The notes beneath the pieces are model-generated. The model was not told the origin of the DNA. It worked only from the letters and a program-made list of their open reading frames with translations, and searched no databases. A stretch of DNA of 60,697 nucleotides from Thermoplasmata archaeon (GTDB lineage: Archaea; Thermoplasmatota; Thermoplasmata; Lutacidiplasmatales; UBA184): positions 1 through 60,697 of the forward strand of contig DAHUZZ010000011.1 in NCBI GenBank assembly GCA_027314915.1, in the 5' to 3' direction. The position numbers and the translations under genes are program-made. The first letter of the stretch is position 1. Every line of letters begins with the position of its first letter. Below are positions 29,370 through 38,204 of this stretch, one piece after another.

Positions 29370-30347
29370 TCACGTCCCGTCCTCCCCCGCATCCTCGAGC
29401 AGCTCGTAGATCCGCTGGACCTCGTCCTGGCCCTCGATCGCGTGCGGCGCGCGGAGGATCTCGGGTTTCCGGCGGAGCATGCGGAGCCCCTGGGGGATCT
29501 GGCCGATCATGCCCACGATCCCGTCGGTCTGCCGGACGAGCTTCGACTCGTTGAGGAGGCCGCGCTCGGCGATGTTGTCCTTGAAGCCGACGGCGTGGCG
29601 GGAGCCGCGTTCGGTGGCCCCCTGGGCGGCGATCGCCATCTCCTTGAGGTCCCGGATCCGCTCCGACGGCCGGACGTCCTTGGGACAGGAGGAGGTGCAG
29701 AGGTGGCACCGGAGGCAGGTCCAGAGGCCCCCCGGCTGGATCCGCATGAGCCGGTCCTGGGAGGCGGTGTCCCGGGGGTCCACGACGAACCGGTAGAGCT
29801 TCGCGAGCGCCATCGGGCCGGGGAAGGCCGGGTCCGCGGCGACGGCGGGACAGGCCGAGTAGCACGACCCGCAGGCGATGCACCGCGGGGTCTCCTCGAA
29901 CCGCGCGACCTGCGCCGGGGACATCGAGGTGGGGCGTCCCTCGGGCATCGGGTGCATCGGGTCGAGGATCAGGTGCGGGACGATCCGCTCGTACTCCTTC
30001 CAGAAGGGGGACTGGTCGACGACGAGATCGCGGATCACCGGCTGGTTGCTCATCGGGTCGATGACGATCCGGCCGTGCTCGGCGAACTCGGGACCGACCT
30101 GGGTCTGGCAGGCGAGCCGGCTCTTCGAGTTGACCAGCATCGCGCAGGAGCCGCAGATCGCGCTCCGGCAGGAGTAGCGCAGCGCGAGCGAGGGATCGAT
30201 CTCGCTCCGGATGCGGAGCAGCGCGGTGAGCACCGGGGTGTGCGGGGCGAGCTCGAGGGTGTAGCGCGCGTACCTCGGGGTCGATCCGTCCGCCGGGTCG
30301 TAGCGGTAGACGTCGAACGGTATGGTGAGCAGTTCCCCCGTGGGCAT
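29370..30347 (-). CDS. sdhB: Succinate dehydrogenase/fumarate reductase iron-sulfur subunit
   Basis: The 325-aa protein carries an N-terminal plant-ferredoxin-like 2Fe-2S site ([18 protein letters not shown], later LACQ). Two C-terminal cysteine sets follow: [12 protein letters not shown] and [14 protein letters not shown]. It passes electrons from SdhA to the membrane or to the HdrB-like subunit. The C-terminus is about 60 residues longer than the usual SdhB (230-250 aa) and helical. Its ATG overlaps the sdhA stop codon by 1 nt (TGATG). Confidence 0.93.
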   Translation of the reverse strand: MPTGELLTIPFDVYRYDPADGSTPRYARYTLELAPHTPVLTALLRIRSEIDPSLALRYSCRSAICGSCAMLVNSKSRLACQTQVGPEFAEHGRIVIDPMSNQPVIRDLVVDQSPFWKEYERIVPHLILDPMHPMPEGRPTSMSPAQVARFEETPRCIACGSCYSACPAVAADPAFPGPMALAKLYRFVVDPRDTASQDRLMRIQPGGLWTCLRCHLCTSSCPKDVRPSERIRDLKEMAIAAQGATERGSRHAVGFKDNIAERGLLNESKLVRQTDGIVGMIGQIPQGLRMLRRKPEILRAPHAIEGQDEVQRIYELLEDAGEDGT

Positions 30348-32020
30348 CAGTACACCCGCTCCTTCGGTTCCCAGCGCGTGTACGCCACCGGCGCATAGGA
30401 GAGCTGCGGTCCCTCGGGGCGGTAGGACGCGATGGTGTGCTTCATCCAGTTCGCGTCGTCGCGCTTCGGATAGTCCCGCCGGGCGTGCGCCCCGCGGCTC
30501 TCGGTCCGGGCGAGCGCCCCCGCCACCACCACCTCGGCGAGGTCGATGAGGTGGAGCGTCTCGAGCGCGTCGGTGACGTTGAGGTTGAACACGTGGGAGG
30601 GGTCCGGGATCCTCAGGTCCCGGGACTTCACCTTGAGCTCGGCGAGCCGGCCGAGTGCCCGCGTAAGCTCCTCCGCGGTGCGGTAGATGCCCACGTCCTC
30701 CTCCATGATCTTCTGGAGCTCGGCCCGCAGCGGGAGCGGGGTGGGGCCCTCGGTCCGGCGCTTCATGCCCTCGATGCGGTCCTTCGCCGCCCGCACGTCC
30801 TCGGGGAGGACCTCGGCCCCGGGCACCGTCGGGGCGAAGGCCGCGGCGGCGATGCCGGCCTGCTTGCCGAAGACGAGCGTCTCGAGCAGCGAGTTGCCGC
30901 CGAGCCGGTTCGCCCCGTGGATCGACACGCAGGCCGCCTCCCCCGCGGCGTAGAGGCCCGCGATGTTGGTCTCGCCCCGGAGGTTGGTCGAGATGCCGCC
31001 CATCATGTAGTGCTGGCCGGGCATGATCGGGATGGGCTCGGTCACGGGGTCGATGCCCGCGAAGTTGCGGCAGAAGTCGCAGATCTCCTGGAGCCGGGAC
31101 TCGATCTTCTCCTTCCCCAGGTGCATGAGCTCCAGGTGGACGTACCCGCCGGGGAAGCCGCGGCCCTCGAGGACCTCGGTGTAGATCGCCCGGGAGACCA
31201 CGTCCCGGCTCGCGAGCTCGTGGACGTGGGGCGCGTACTTCGACATGAACCGCTCCCCCCGCCCGTTCTTCAGGATCCCGCCCTCGCCGCGGGCGCCCTC
31301 GGTGATCAGGATGCCGTCCTCGATGAGGGCGGTGGGATGGAACTGGACGAACTCCATGTCCTTGAGCCACGCCCCCGCGCGGTAGGCGACCGCGACGCCG
31401 TCGCCCGTCGAGCTGTGCGAGTTCGTGGTCCGGCTGTACATCCGCCCGAACGGGCCCGTGGCGAAGACGACCGCCGGGGCGGAGAAGCCGTCGAGCTCGC
31501 CGGTCCGCCGATGGTAGGCGACGACCCCCTGGACCCGGGAGCCCCGGAGGACGAGATCGACCAGGTCCCACTCCTCGTAGACGGTCACGTCGACGCTGCC
31601 CAGGTGCTCGTAGAGCGCCTGGAGGAGCGCGAGCCCCGTGCGGTCGGCGGCGTAGATCGTGCGCGGGAACCCCGCGCCGCCGAACGGGCGGGCGGCGAGC
31701 GAGCCGTCCTCGGCCCGGGAGAAGATGGTGCCGAAGTGCTCCATCTCGACGACGATCTTCGGGGCCTCGGTGCAGAAGAACTCGATCGCGTCCTGGTCGC
31801 CCAGGTAGTCGGACCCCTTGACGGTGTCGTAGATGTGGGTCTCGACCGAGTCCTGCGCGCCGACGGCGGCGTTGATCCCGCCCTGGGCGGCGCCCGAGTG
31901 GGAGCGGAGCGGGTGGAGCTTGGTCAGGATGCCGACGCTCCGGCCCGCCTGGGCCGCGGCGAGGGCCGCGCGCTGCCCCGCGAGCCCGGCCCCGATGACG
32001 AGGACGTCGTGCTTCCGCAT
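30347..32020 (-). CDS. sdhA: Succinate dehydrogenase/fumarate reductase flavoprotein subunit
   Basis: The 557-aa protein has the FAD dinucleotide fold [18 protein letters not shown] near residue 5, the flavin-linking region [12 protein letters not shown] with His, and the substrate block [15 protein letters not shown]. The C-terminal region keeps the [10 protein letters not shown] and [12 protein letters not shown] features of SdhA. It oxidises succinate in the TCA cycle or reduces fumarate. The ATG at 32020 begins right at the FAD fold; the longer open frame upstream is not protein-like. Confidence 0.96.
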   Translation of the reverse strand: MRKHDVLVIGAGLAGQRAALAAAQAGRSVGILTKLHPLRSHSGAAQGGINAAVGAQDSVETHIYDTVKGSDYLGDQDAIEFFCTEAPKIVVEMEHFGTIFSRAEDGSLAARPFGGAGFPRTIYAADRTGLALLQALYEHLGSVDVTVYEEWDLVDLVLRGSRVQGVVAYHRRTGELDGFSAPAVVFATGPFGRMYSRTTNSHSSTGDGVAVAYRAGAWLKDMEFVQFHPTALIEDGILITEGARGEGGILKNGRGERFMSKYAPHVHELASRDVVSRAIYTEVLEGRGFPGGYVHLELMHLGKEKIESRLQEICDFCRNFAGIDPVTEPIPIMPGQHYMMGGISTNLRGETNIAGLYAAGEAACVSIHGANRLGGNSLLETLVFGKQAGIAAAAFAPTVPGAEVLPEDVRAAKDRIEGMKRRTEGPTPLPLRAELQKIMEEDVGIYRTAEELTRALGRLAELKVKSRDLRIPDPSHVFNLNVTDALETLHLIDLAEVVVAGALARTESRGAHARRDYPKRDDANWMKHTIASYRPEGPQLSYAPVAYTRWEPKERVY

Positions 32021-32048
32021 CGGAGAAGTCCGGCGGTGGAATCGGCGG

Positions 32049-32059
32049 AGAAAATAACC
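32049..32059 (-). promoter_or_regulatory. TATA box of the sdhABE operon
   Basis: The minus strand reads ACGGTTATTTTC about 32 nt before the sdhA ATG, giving a leader of only a few nucleotides. Confidence 0.5.
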
Positions 32060-32137
32060 GTAACCCCCTCGGCGGGGTCGGCCGGGGGTCCGTGGCGCCG
32101 GCGCACGAGGTAACTCGGCAGCCACTTCTCAATGAGG

Positions 32138-32147
32138 GCTTATATAG
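32138..32147 (+). promoter_or_regulatory. TATA box for psmB
   Basis: GCTTATATAG is a strong TATA element. The transcript would start near 32168, about 20 nt before the ATG. It faces the sdh promoter across about 80 bp. Confidence 0.65.
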
Positions 32148-32189
32148 CGACCCGAAGTCACCGCGCCGGTTTCCTCGAGGGGAAGTTCG

Positions 32190-32864
32190 ATGGACGCAAC
32201 GCAGCTCGTCATGGACGAGGATCGCCTGCTGAAGGGCACCACCACCATCGGCCTCGTCTGCAAGGACGGCACGGTCCTCGCGACGGAGCGCCGCGCGACC
32301 GCGGGCTCCTTCATCGCCAACAAGACGACCCAGAAGCTCTTCCGGATCGACGACAACATCGGGATCACGGTGGCCGGGCTCGTGGGCGACGCCCAGATGC
32401 TCGCGCGCTACCTCAAGGCCGAGGTCACCCTCTACCGGCTCCGCCGGAGCGCCTCCCTGAGCGTCGAGGGGGCCGCGACGCTGCTCGCCAACATCCTGAA
32501 CGGCAACCGGATGTTCCCCTACTACGCCTGGCTCATCCTGGGCGGCGTGGACGCCAAGGGCGGCCACGTCTTCTCCGTCGACCCGGCGGGCGGGTCCATC
32601 GAGGACAAGTTCGTCTCGACCGGCTCGGGCTCGACCTTCGTCTACGGGCTCATCGAGGAGAACTACTCCCGGGACATGTCGGTCTCCGACGGCGTCGACC
32701 TCGCGCTCCGGGGCCTCACGACCGCCATGAAGCGGGACTCCGCGAGCGGCGACGGCTACCTGGTCCACACCATCACGGCCAAGGAGTACCACGAGTTCGG
32801 TGAGGACGAAGTTAATAAGCGCCTGAAGGCATTGAAGATCCCGTTGCCCCCCACGCTCCCCTAG
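32190..32864 (+). CDS. psmB: 20S proteasome beta subunit (precursor)
   Basis: The 224-aa protein has a short propeptide (MDATQLVMDEDRLLKG) followed by TTTIG. Self-cleavage before the first Thr would expose the catalytic N-terminal threonine. The family blocks ATERRATAGSFIANKTTQKL (Lys33 region), SVDPAGGSIEDKFVSTGSGS and DYL-equivalent residues are present. It forms the proteolytic rings of the archaeal 20S core. The alpha subunit is elsewhere. VAT at 45284-47509 ends in an HbYX motif and could be its unfoldase. Confidence 0.96.
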   Translation: MDATQLVMDEDRLLKGTTTIGLVCKDGTVLATERRATAGSFIANKTTQKLFRIDDNIGITVAGLVGDAQMLARYLKAEVTLYRLRRSASLSVEGAATLLANILNGNRMFPYYAWLILGGVDAKGGHVFSVDPAGGSIEDKFVSTGSGSTFVYGLIEENYSRDMSVSDGVDLALRGLTTAMKRDSASGDGYLVHTITAKEYHEFGEDEVNKRLKALKIPLPPTLP

Positions 32865-32933
32865 CGCGGTGGGCCCCCCGGGTCCCAGTCCACCCTCGTC
32901 CCGAACCCCTTCCCCAACCCGTTCCGGGCACGG

Positions 32934-34838
32934 ATGAGTTTCGACAGCTTACTCGAGCAAACCCGGCAAGCGCTGCACGACGTGCTTCCCGAGACGATCG
33001 AGATCACGGACATCGAGCTCGAGGGACCCCACATCGTCCTGTACACGAAGCAGCTCGATTCCTTCCTCTCCGGGGGCGATTATCTCCGGCAGATCGCCCA
33101 GCGGCTCCGCCGCCGGGTCCTGGTCCGGAGCGACCCGGCCTCGCTCATCGACCCCAAGGAGGCCGAGAAGTCGATCCGGGAGACGATCCCGGCCGAGGCG
33201 GAGATCAGCGGCCTCTTCTTCGAGCCGGAGACGGGCGAGGTGGCCATCGAGGCGGCGAACCCCGGCGCCGCCATCGGCCGCCAGGGCGCGACGCTCAACG
33301 AGCTCAAGCGGAAGATCGGTTGGGTCCCGACCGTCGTCCGGACCCCCCCCATCCCGTCGAAGACGGTCGAGGAGGTCCGGATCCACCTCCGGAACGTCTT
33401 CGAGGACCGGCGGAGCTTCCTCAAGAAGGTCGGCATCCGGATCGCCCGGGACCGGCTGCCGGACAAGATCTGGGCGCGCAACACCGCCCTCGGGGGCTAC
33501 CGGGAGGTGGGGCGGAGCTCGCACCTGCTCTCGACGCAGAACTCCAAGGTGCTCATCGACTGCGGGATCGACCCGGGCTCCGACCGCACGCCCTTCTTCA
33601 ACGCCCCCGAGCTGCTCCCCTTGGACTCGCTCGACGCGGTGGTGATCACCCACGCCCACCTGGACCACTGCGGGCTCGTCCCGACGCTGCTCAAGTACGG
33701 CTACAAGGGGCCGATCTACGCGACCGCGCCGAGCCGGGACCTGATGGCGCTCATGCTGCTCGACGCCATCAAGGTCACGAGCCAGGAGGCCCGCAAGGGG
33801 CTCTACGACTCCTCCCACGTCCGCGACCTGATCGCCCGGACGATCCCCCTCCGGTGGGGCGAGACGACGGACATCGCCCCCGACCTGCGGCTCACGCTCC
33901 ACAACGCCGGCCACATCCTCGGCTCGTCGATCTGCCACTTCCACATCGGGGACGGCGACTACAACCTCGCCTACTCCGGGGACATCAAGTTCGAGCGGAG
34001 CTGGCTGTTCAACCCCGCCACGAACCGGTTCCCCCGGCTCGAGACGCTCATCCTGGAGTCGACCTACGGCGGCTTCCGCGACCTGCAGCCGAGCCGTCAG
34101 CAGGCCACCGCGGAGTTCTCCCAGCTGGTCGCCAAGGTGCTCGCCCGGGGCGGGAAGCTCGTCGTCCCGGTCTTCGCCGTGGGCCGCTCGCAGGAGGTGA
34201 TGCTCGTCCTCGAGCAGGAGATGCGCGAGGGGAGGATCCCCAAGATGCCGGTCTACCTGGACGGCATGATCTTCGAGGCCACGGCGATCCACACCGCCTA
34301 CCCGGAGTACTTGAACAGCCAGCTGAGGACCCAGATCTTCCAGCAGGGGGACAACCCGTTCCTCTCCGACATCTTCCACCGGGTCGACTCCTCCCAGATG
34401 CGGTACGGCCTCCTCGACGAGAAGGACCCGTGCATCGTCCTCGCGACCAGCGGGATGATGAGCGGCGGGCCGGTGATGGAGTACTTCCGGGCCTGGGCGC
34501 CCGAGGAGAAGAACGGCCTCCTCTTCGTCGGCTACCAGGCGGAGGGGACCTTCGGCCGCCGGCTGCAGCGGGGGATCGGCGAGGCCACGCTCATGGACGG
34601 CGGGCGCCAGGTGAACGTCCCGGTCCGGCTCGAGATCGCGACCATCGAGGGGTTCTCCGGCCACTCCGACCGGGTGCAGCTCATGAACTACGTGGCGACC
34701 CTCGACCCGCGGCCCCGCCAGATCATCCTCAACCACGGCGAGGAGTCGAAGTCGATCGACCTCTCGACGTCGCTCCACAAGCGGTTCAACCTGGAGACGC
34801 GGGCGCCGTACAACCTGGAAGCCGTCCGGATGCTCTAG
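32934..34838 (+). CDS. Beta-CASP ribonuclease aCPSF1 (FttA)
   Basis: The 634-aa protein has N-terminal KH-type domains (for example EAANPGAAIGRQGATLNELK), then a metallo-beta-lactamase core with THAHLDHCGLVPTL near residue 237. The beta-CASP part follows (VPVFAVGRSQEVMLVLEQE, ATSGMMSGGPVMEYF) and a final FSGHSDRVQLMNY His motif. In archaea this enzyme cuts 3' RNA ends at U-rich tracts and terminates transcription. Full family length with all metal ligands argues that it is functional. Confidence 0.95.
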   Translation: MSFDSLLEQTRQALHDVLPETIEITDIELEGPHIVLYTKQLDSFLSGGDYLRQIAQRLRRRVLVRSDPASLIDPKEAEKSIRETIPAEAEISGLFFEPETGEVAIEAANPGAAIGRQGATLNELKRKIGWVPTVVRTPPIPSKTVEEVRIHLRNVFEDRRSFLKKVGIRIARDRLPDKIWARNTALGGYREVGRSSHLLSTQNSKVLIDCGIDPGSDRTPFFNAPELLPLDSLDAVVITHAHLDHCGLVPTLLKYGYKGPIYATAPSRDLMALMLLDAIKVTSQEARKGLYDSSHVRDLIARTIPLRWGETTDIAPDLRLTLHNAGHILGSSICHFHIGDGDYNLAYSGDIKFERSWLFNPATNRFPRLETLILESTYGGFRDLQPSRQQATAEFSQLVAKVLARGGKLVVPVFAVGRSQEVMLVLEQEMREGRIPKMPVYLDGMIFEATAIHTAYPEYLNSQLRTQIFQQGDNPFLSDIFHRVDSSQMRYGLLDEKDPCIVLATSGMMSGGPVMEYFRAWAPEEKNGLLFVGYQAEGTFGRRLQRGIGEATLMDGGRQVNVPVRLEIATIEGFSGHSDRVQLMNYVATLDPRPRQIILNHGEESKSIDLSTSLHKRFNLETRAPYNLEAVRML

Positions 34839-34885
34839 ACGGGCGCGGCCGGTGCGGTCCGACCCGGACGGGACGCACTCTTAAG

Positions 34886-34894
34886 CTTCTATAC
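34886..34894 (+). promoter_or_regulatory. TATA-like element before the AP-superfamily gene
   Basis: TTCTATACG (with CTCTTAAGC just before it) lies about 45 nt upstream of the ATG at 34938. Confidence 0.4.
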
Positions 34895-34937
34895 GCGCCC
34901 CGGTCTCGGTCGGACCCCCCCGTCGGTACCTAACTCC

Positions 34938-36458
34938 ATGAATCCCGCCTCCCGAAGGTTCCTGGTCCTCGGCCTGGACGGGGGGACCTTCTCGCTGCTC
35001 GACCCCCTCTTCGCGGCCGGCGAGCTGCCGTTCCTCTCCGGCCTCGCCCGTTCGGGGTTCTCCTCCACGCTCACCTCGGTCTTCCCCCCGAAGACGATCC
35101 CGGCGTGGTACTCCTTCGCGACGGGGCTCGACCCGGGCTCGCTCGGCATCTTCGGCTTCACCGAGCCGGACGGCGGGCCGGGCCGGAGCCGGCTCGTGCA
35201 GACCTACCGCCCCCACGAGGCGATCTGGGACCGGCTCTCCCGCCACGGCCGTCGCGTGGGGGTGCTCAACTTCCCGGTCCGCGCCCCGAACCCGCTGAAC
35301 GGCTTCTTCGTCGCCGGCATGTTCTCCGAGACCCCCCAGACCTACCCCGAGGAGGCCGTCGCCTCGATGACGGCCGGGCCGAAGGATCGCTACCTGCCGG
35401 AGCTGCCGCCGTACCGGGCCTCCGAGCGGCGCACCTGGATGCGGCTCGCCCGGCGCGGGGTCGAGCAGCGCGCCGAGGCGGCGGAGCGGCTCATCGGCCG
35501 CTACCACCCGGAGTTCCTCTTCGTCCTCTTCCGGGAGACCGACCGGATCGAGCACCAGCACTGGTCGGAGCTCGAGCGGGCGGTCGGGAAGATGCCGCAC
35601 GACCTCCTCGCCTTCTGGCGCGAGGTGGACCGCGCCTGCGCGCGGGTCGACGCCGCCTTCCGGGCCGACGGCGGGCCGGCGGTCACGCTCGTGATCTCCG
35701 ACCACGGCCACGGCCGAGCGGGGACCGACTTCTTCACGAACCGCTGGCTCTTGGAGCACGGCTACCTCACGTTCAAGGATGGGAGCGACCACGCCCGGCG
35801 ACGGCGGTTCGTCTCCCGGCTCCTGATGGGCCTCGACCGGTTCCCCCCGACCCGGGCGCTCCTCGCCCCCCTCGTCGACCGGCTGCAGAACGGGAAGCGC
35901 CGCGAGAAGCTCGCGCAGAAGGTCGCCGGCGATGCGAGCTTCGAGGCGATGGCGGAGCGGATCGACTGGGACCGTACCACGGCCTTCTCCTACCCGGTCC
36001 CCGAGGCGATCTACCTCAACCCCTACCACCCTTCCCTGACGGCGGAGGCCCGGGCCCGGATCGTCGCGTCGATCCGGAGCGGCCTCGAATCGTATCCCGA
36101 GGCCCGGATCGAGGTCTTCGCGCCGGACGAGATGTACCGGCGGATCCTGGGGCCCCAGCCCCCCGCCCTGATGCTCCGGGTGAACCGGATGGAGTCGGAG
36201 AGCCGGATGGACTTCAACTATCCGCGGACGATGATGCGGAGGCGGCCCGGCTACTTCTACGGGAGCGGCGTGCACCGCATGGAGGGGATCCTGCTCGCCT
36301 CCGGCGACGGGGTGGCCCCGCTCGGTCGCCGCGCCGAACCGCTCTCGCTCCTCGACCTCGCCCCCACCATCCTCGAGGGGATGTCGCTCCCCGTCCCGGA
36401 CTCCTTCGCCGGGCGCTCCTTCCTCGCCGATCTCTCGCCTCCCCGGAGCGGTGGGTAG
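34938..36458 (+). CDS. Alkaline-phosphatase-superfamily phosphodiesterase/phosphatase
   Basis: The 506-aa protein begins with LVLGLDGGTFSLLDPLFAAG (first metal Asp) and has the nucleophile-region Thr in SVFPPKTIPAWYSFATG. It then has FLFVLFRETDRIEHQHW (metal Asp/His) and VTLVISDHGHGRAGTDFFTN (metal Asp-His). This is the type I phosphodiesterase/nucleotide pyrophosphatase branch. No signal peptide is seen, so the active site is probably cytosolic. It is 6 nt before a GT4 gene, which suggests work on a glycosylated or lipid-linked phosphate; the substrate is unknown. Confidence 0.85.
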   Translation: MNPASRRFLVLGLDGGTFSLLDPLFAAGELPFLSGLARSGFSSTLTSVFPPKTIPAWYSFATGLDPGSLGIFGFTEPDGGPGRSRLVQTYRPHEAIWDRLSRHGRRVGVLNFPVRAPNPLNGFFVAGMFSETPQTYPEEAVASMTAGPKDRYLPELPPYRASERRTWMRLARRGVEQRAEAAERLIGRYHPEFLFVLFRETDRIEHQHWSELERAVGKMPHDLLAFWREVDRACARVDAAFRADGGPAVTLVISDHGHGRAGTDFFTNRWLLEHGYLTFKDGSDHARRRRFVSRLLMGLDRFPPTRALLAPLVDRLQNGKRREKLAQKVAGDASFEAMAERIDWDRTTAFSYPVPEAIYLNPYHPSLTAEARARIVASIRSGLESYPEARIEVFAPDEMYRRILGPQPPALMLRVNRMESESRMDFNYPRTMMRRRPGYFYGSGVHRMEGILLASGDGVAPLGRRAEPLSLLDLAPTILEGMSLPVPDSFAGRSFLADLSPPRSGG

Positions 36459-36464
36459 ACCGCG

Positions 36465-37622
36465 ATGGGGGGCTGGTCGATCGAGATCCTCGCCTCGGCG
36501 CCCCCGGAGCAGACGAACTCGGGGCTCGGCCGCACCGTCTGGAGCGTCGCCGTCGAGATGGTCCGGCGCGGCCACCGCGTCCGGGTGCTCTACCCGAGCC
36601 AGCCGTTCCAGCCGGCCCCACCCTACCAGGGCGTCGAGCGGGTGCCGATCCCCGTCCTCGGCCTCCGGAGGGAGCCCTACGGCTACGAGCGGGCGGTCGC
36701 CCGGGCCGCCTCGGAGCTCCTGGACCCGAAGGCGGACCTGATCCTCGCGAACGACGAGAAGGGCGGGGCGATCGACCTGCCGAACGGCCGCGCCGGCGGC
36801 CGTCCCGTCTTCGGCATGCTCGCCCACGACATCCAGCAGCACCACCTCCTCACCATGCGCGCCCTCCAGCAGCCCCGCCCGACGATCCGGCAGCGGGTCG
36901 GCACCTGGCTCGACCGGCGCGCGATCGCGAAGCTCGAGGGCCGCGCCTTCGGCCGCGCCCGGGCGATCGTGGTCGCCTCGGAGGCGAACCGGCAGCTCCT
37001 CCTCCGCCTCTACCCGGTGCCGCCGGACCGGGTGCACGTGATCCCGCACCCCATCCCGCCGCTCGCCGAGGTGGGCGACCGGAACGCCTGCCGGGAGGCG
37101 CTCCGCGTGCCGCTCGACGTGCCCGTGGTCGCCTTCATCGGCCGCACGCCCGACCGGCAGGGGCTGCCGATCGCGCTGGAGGCGTTCCGGCGGGTGCGGG
37201 TCTTCTTCCCGGGCGCCCGCTTCCTGGTGGCCGGCTCCACGCTCCCCTCCGAGCCGGGCGTCATGCCGCTCGGGATCGTCGACGAGACGGTGAAGTCGAG
37301 GATCCTGCACGCCGCCGACCTCTTCCTCTTCCCGGCCCGGTACGAGGGCTACGGCCTCGCGCCGCGGGAGGCGATGGCCGCGGGCGTCGCCACCATCGTG
37401 AGCGCCCACGTCCCCTTCGACGGGGCGGTCGCGGGCCGGGAGCTGCGGGTCGTCCGGGAGGACGACGCCGGCGCCTACGCCTCCGACCTGGCCGAGCTGC
37501 TCGCGGACCCGGCGACCCGGCGGGCCCTCGCCGAGGCCGGACGGACGTACGCCGCCCAGTTCGGCGTGGACGAGGCCTGCGCGCGGATCGAACGGGTCTT
37601 CGCGCCGTTCCTCGCGAGCTGA
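36465..37622 (+). CDS. Glycosyltransferase family 4 protein
   Basis: The 385-aa protein shows GT-B features: an N-terminal Rossmann half (NSGLGRTVWSVAVEMVRRGH), a linker with VVASEANRQLL and HVIPHPIPP, and the donor-binding C-terminal half. That half has VAFIGRTPDRQGLPIALEAF and AADLFLFPARYEGYGLAPRE, the E-x7-E motif region. It transfers a sugar from an NDP-sugar, probably to a lipid or protein glycan at the inner membrane face. It starts 6 nt after the phosphodiesterase gene and converges with the nuclease-like gene. Confidence 0.88.
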   Translation: MGGWSIEILASAPPEQTNSGLGRTVWSVAVEMVRRGHRVRVLYPSQPFQPAPPYQGVERVPIPVLGLRREPYGYERAVARAASELLDPKADLILANDEKGGAIDLPNGRAGGRPVFGMLAHDIQQHHLLTMRALQQPRPTIRQRVGTWLDRRAIAKLEGRAFGRARAIVVASEANRQLLLRLYPVPPDRVHVIPHPIPPLAEVGDRNACREALRVPLDVPVVAFIGRTPDRQGLPIALEAFRRVRVFFPGARFLVAGSTLPSEPGVMPLGIVDETVKSRILHAADLFLFPARYEGYGLAPREAMAAGVATIVSAHVPFDGAVAGRELRVVREDDAGAYASDLAELLADPATRRALAEAGRTYAAQFGVDEACARIERVFAPFLAS

Positions 37623-37634
37623 GCCGGACGCCGC

Positions 37635-38204
37635 TCAGCCGTCCGGCGGCGCGGCCGCCCCGTCGAACTCGTCGAGCCGCCACTCGCGGGCGGAGCGGCC
37701 GCCGGCCCGGCGGGCCGTGCGGGCGGGGAACCCGCCCCAGGTCGCCCCCGCGGGCACGGCGCCCGAGGCGATCGCCTCGAGCATCTCCTTCAGCGCGGCG
37801 CGGTGGTCGGGGAACCGCTCCCGGGTGCCCGCGCTCCACGGGGTGGCCTCCCTGAGCACCTCGAGGCCGTGGGCGCCCACCCACCAGATGCCGATCGCCC
37901 GGGAGAGCTCCGTGTCCGCCCGGGCCCGGAGCCGCTCGGCGGAGAAGCGGCGGGGCAACACGGCCACCACCCAGTCCCCGTAGCCCCGGCGGGCGACCGC
38001 CTGGACCAGGAGGTGCTTCCAGTCGGTCCGCTTGAGCTCGACCAGGCCGACCTCCTCGCCCCGCCGCGCGACCACGTCGAAGTAGTCCGACCCGTCGGGG
38101 TTGACGTACACCGTGTAGCCCTCCGCCTCGAGCCGGGCCCGGACGTCGGGCAGGAGATCGGTCTCCCGGGCCGGGAGCGGCGGGAGCCTCGCGCGCGGGC
38201 TCAT
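37635..38204 (-). CDS. PD-(D/E)XK nuclease-fold candidate coupled to mutL
   Basis: The 189-aa protein has an opening helix RETDLLPDVRARLEAEGY and the strand SDYFDVVARRGEEVGLVELK, where Asp and the Glu-Leu-Lys triplet fit the D-x(n)-E-x-K nuclease core. The following QAVARRGYGDWVVAVLP resembles the alpha helix and strand after that core in restriction-like nucleases. The C-terminal 60 residues are basic and Gly/Ala-rich. Its ATG overlaps the mutL stop codon (ATGA), so it is the third gene of a mutS-mutL unit. No database family was recalled; nuclease activity is inference. Confidence 0.68.
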   Translation of the reverse strand: MSPRARLPPLPARETDLLPDVRARLEAEGYTVYVNPDGSDYFDVVARRGEEVGLVELKRTDWKHLLVQAVARRGYGDWVVAVLPRRFSAERLRARADTELSRAIGIWWVGAHGLEVLREATPWSAGTRERFPDHRAALKEMLEAIASGAVPAGATWGGFPARTARRAGGRSAREWRLDEFDGAAAPPDG

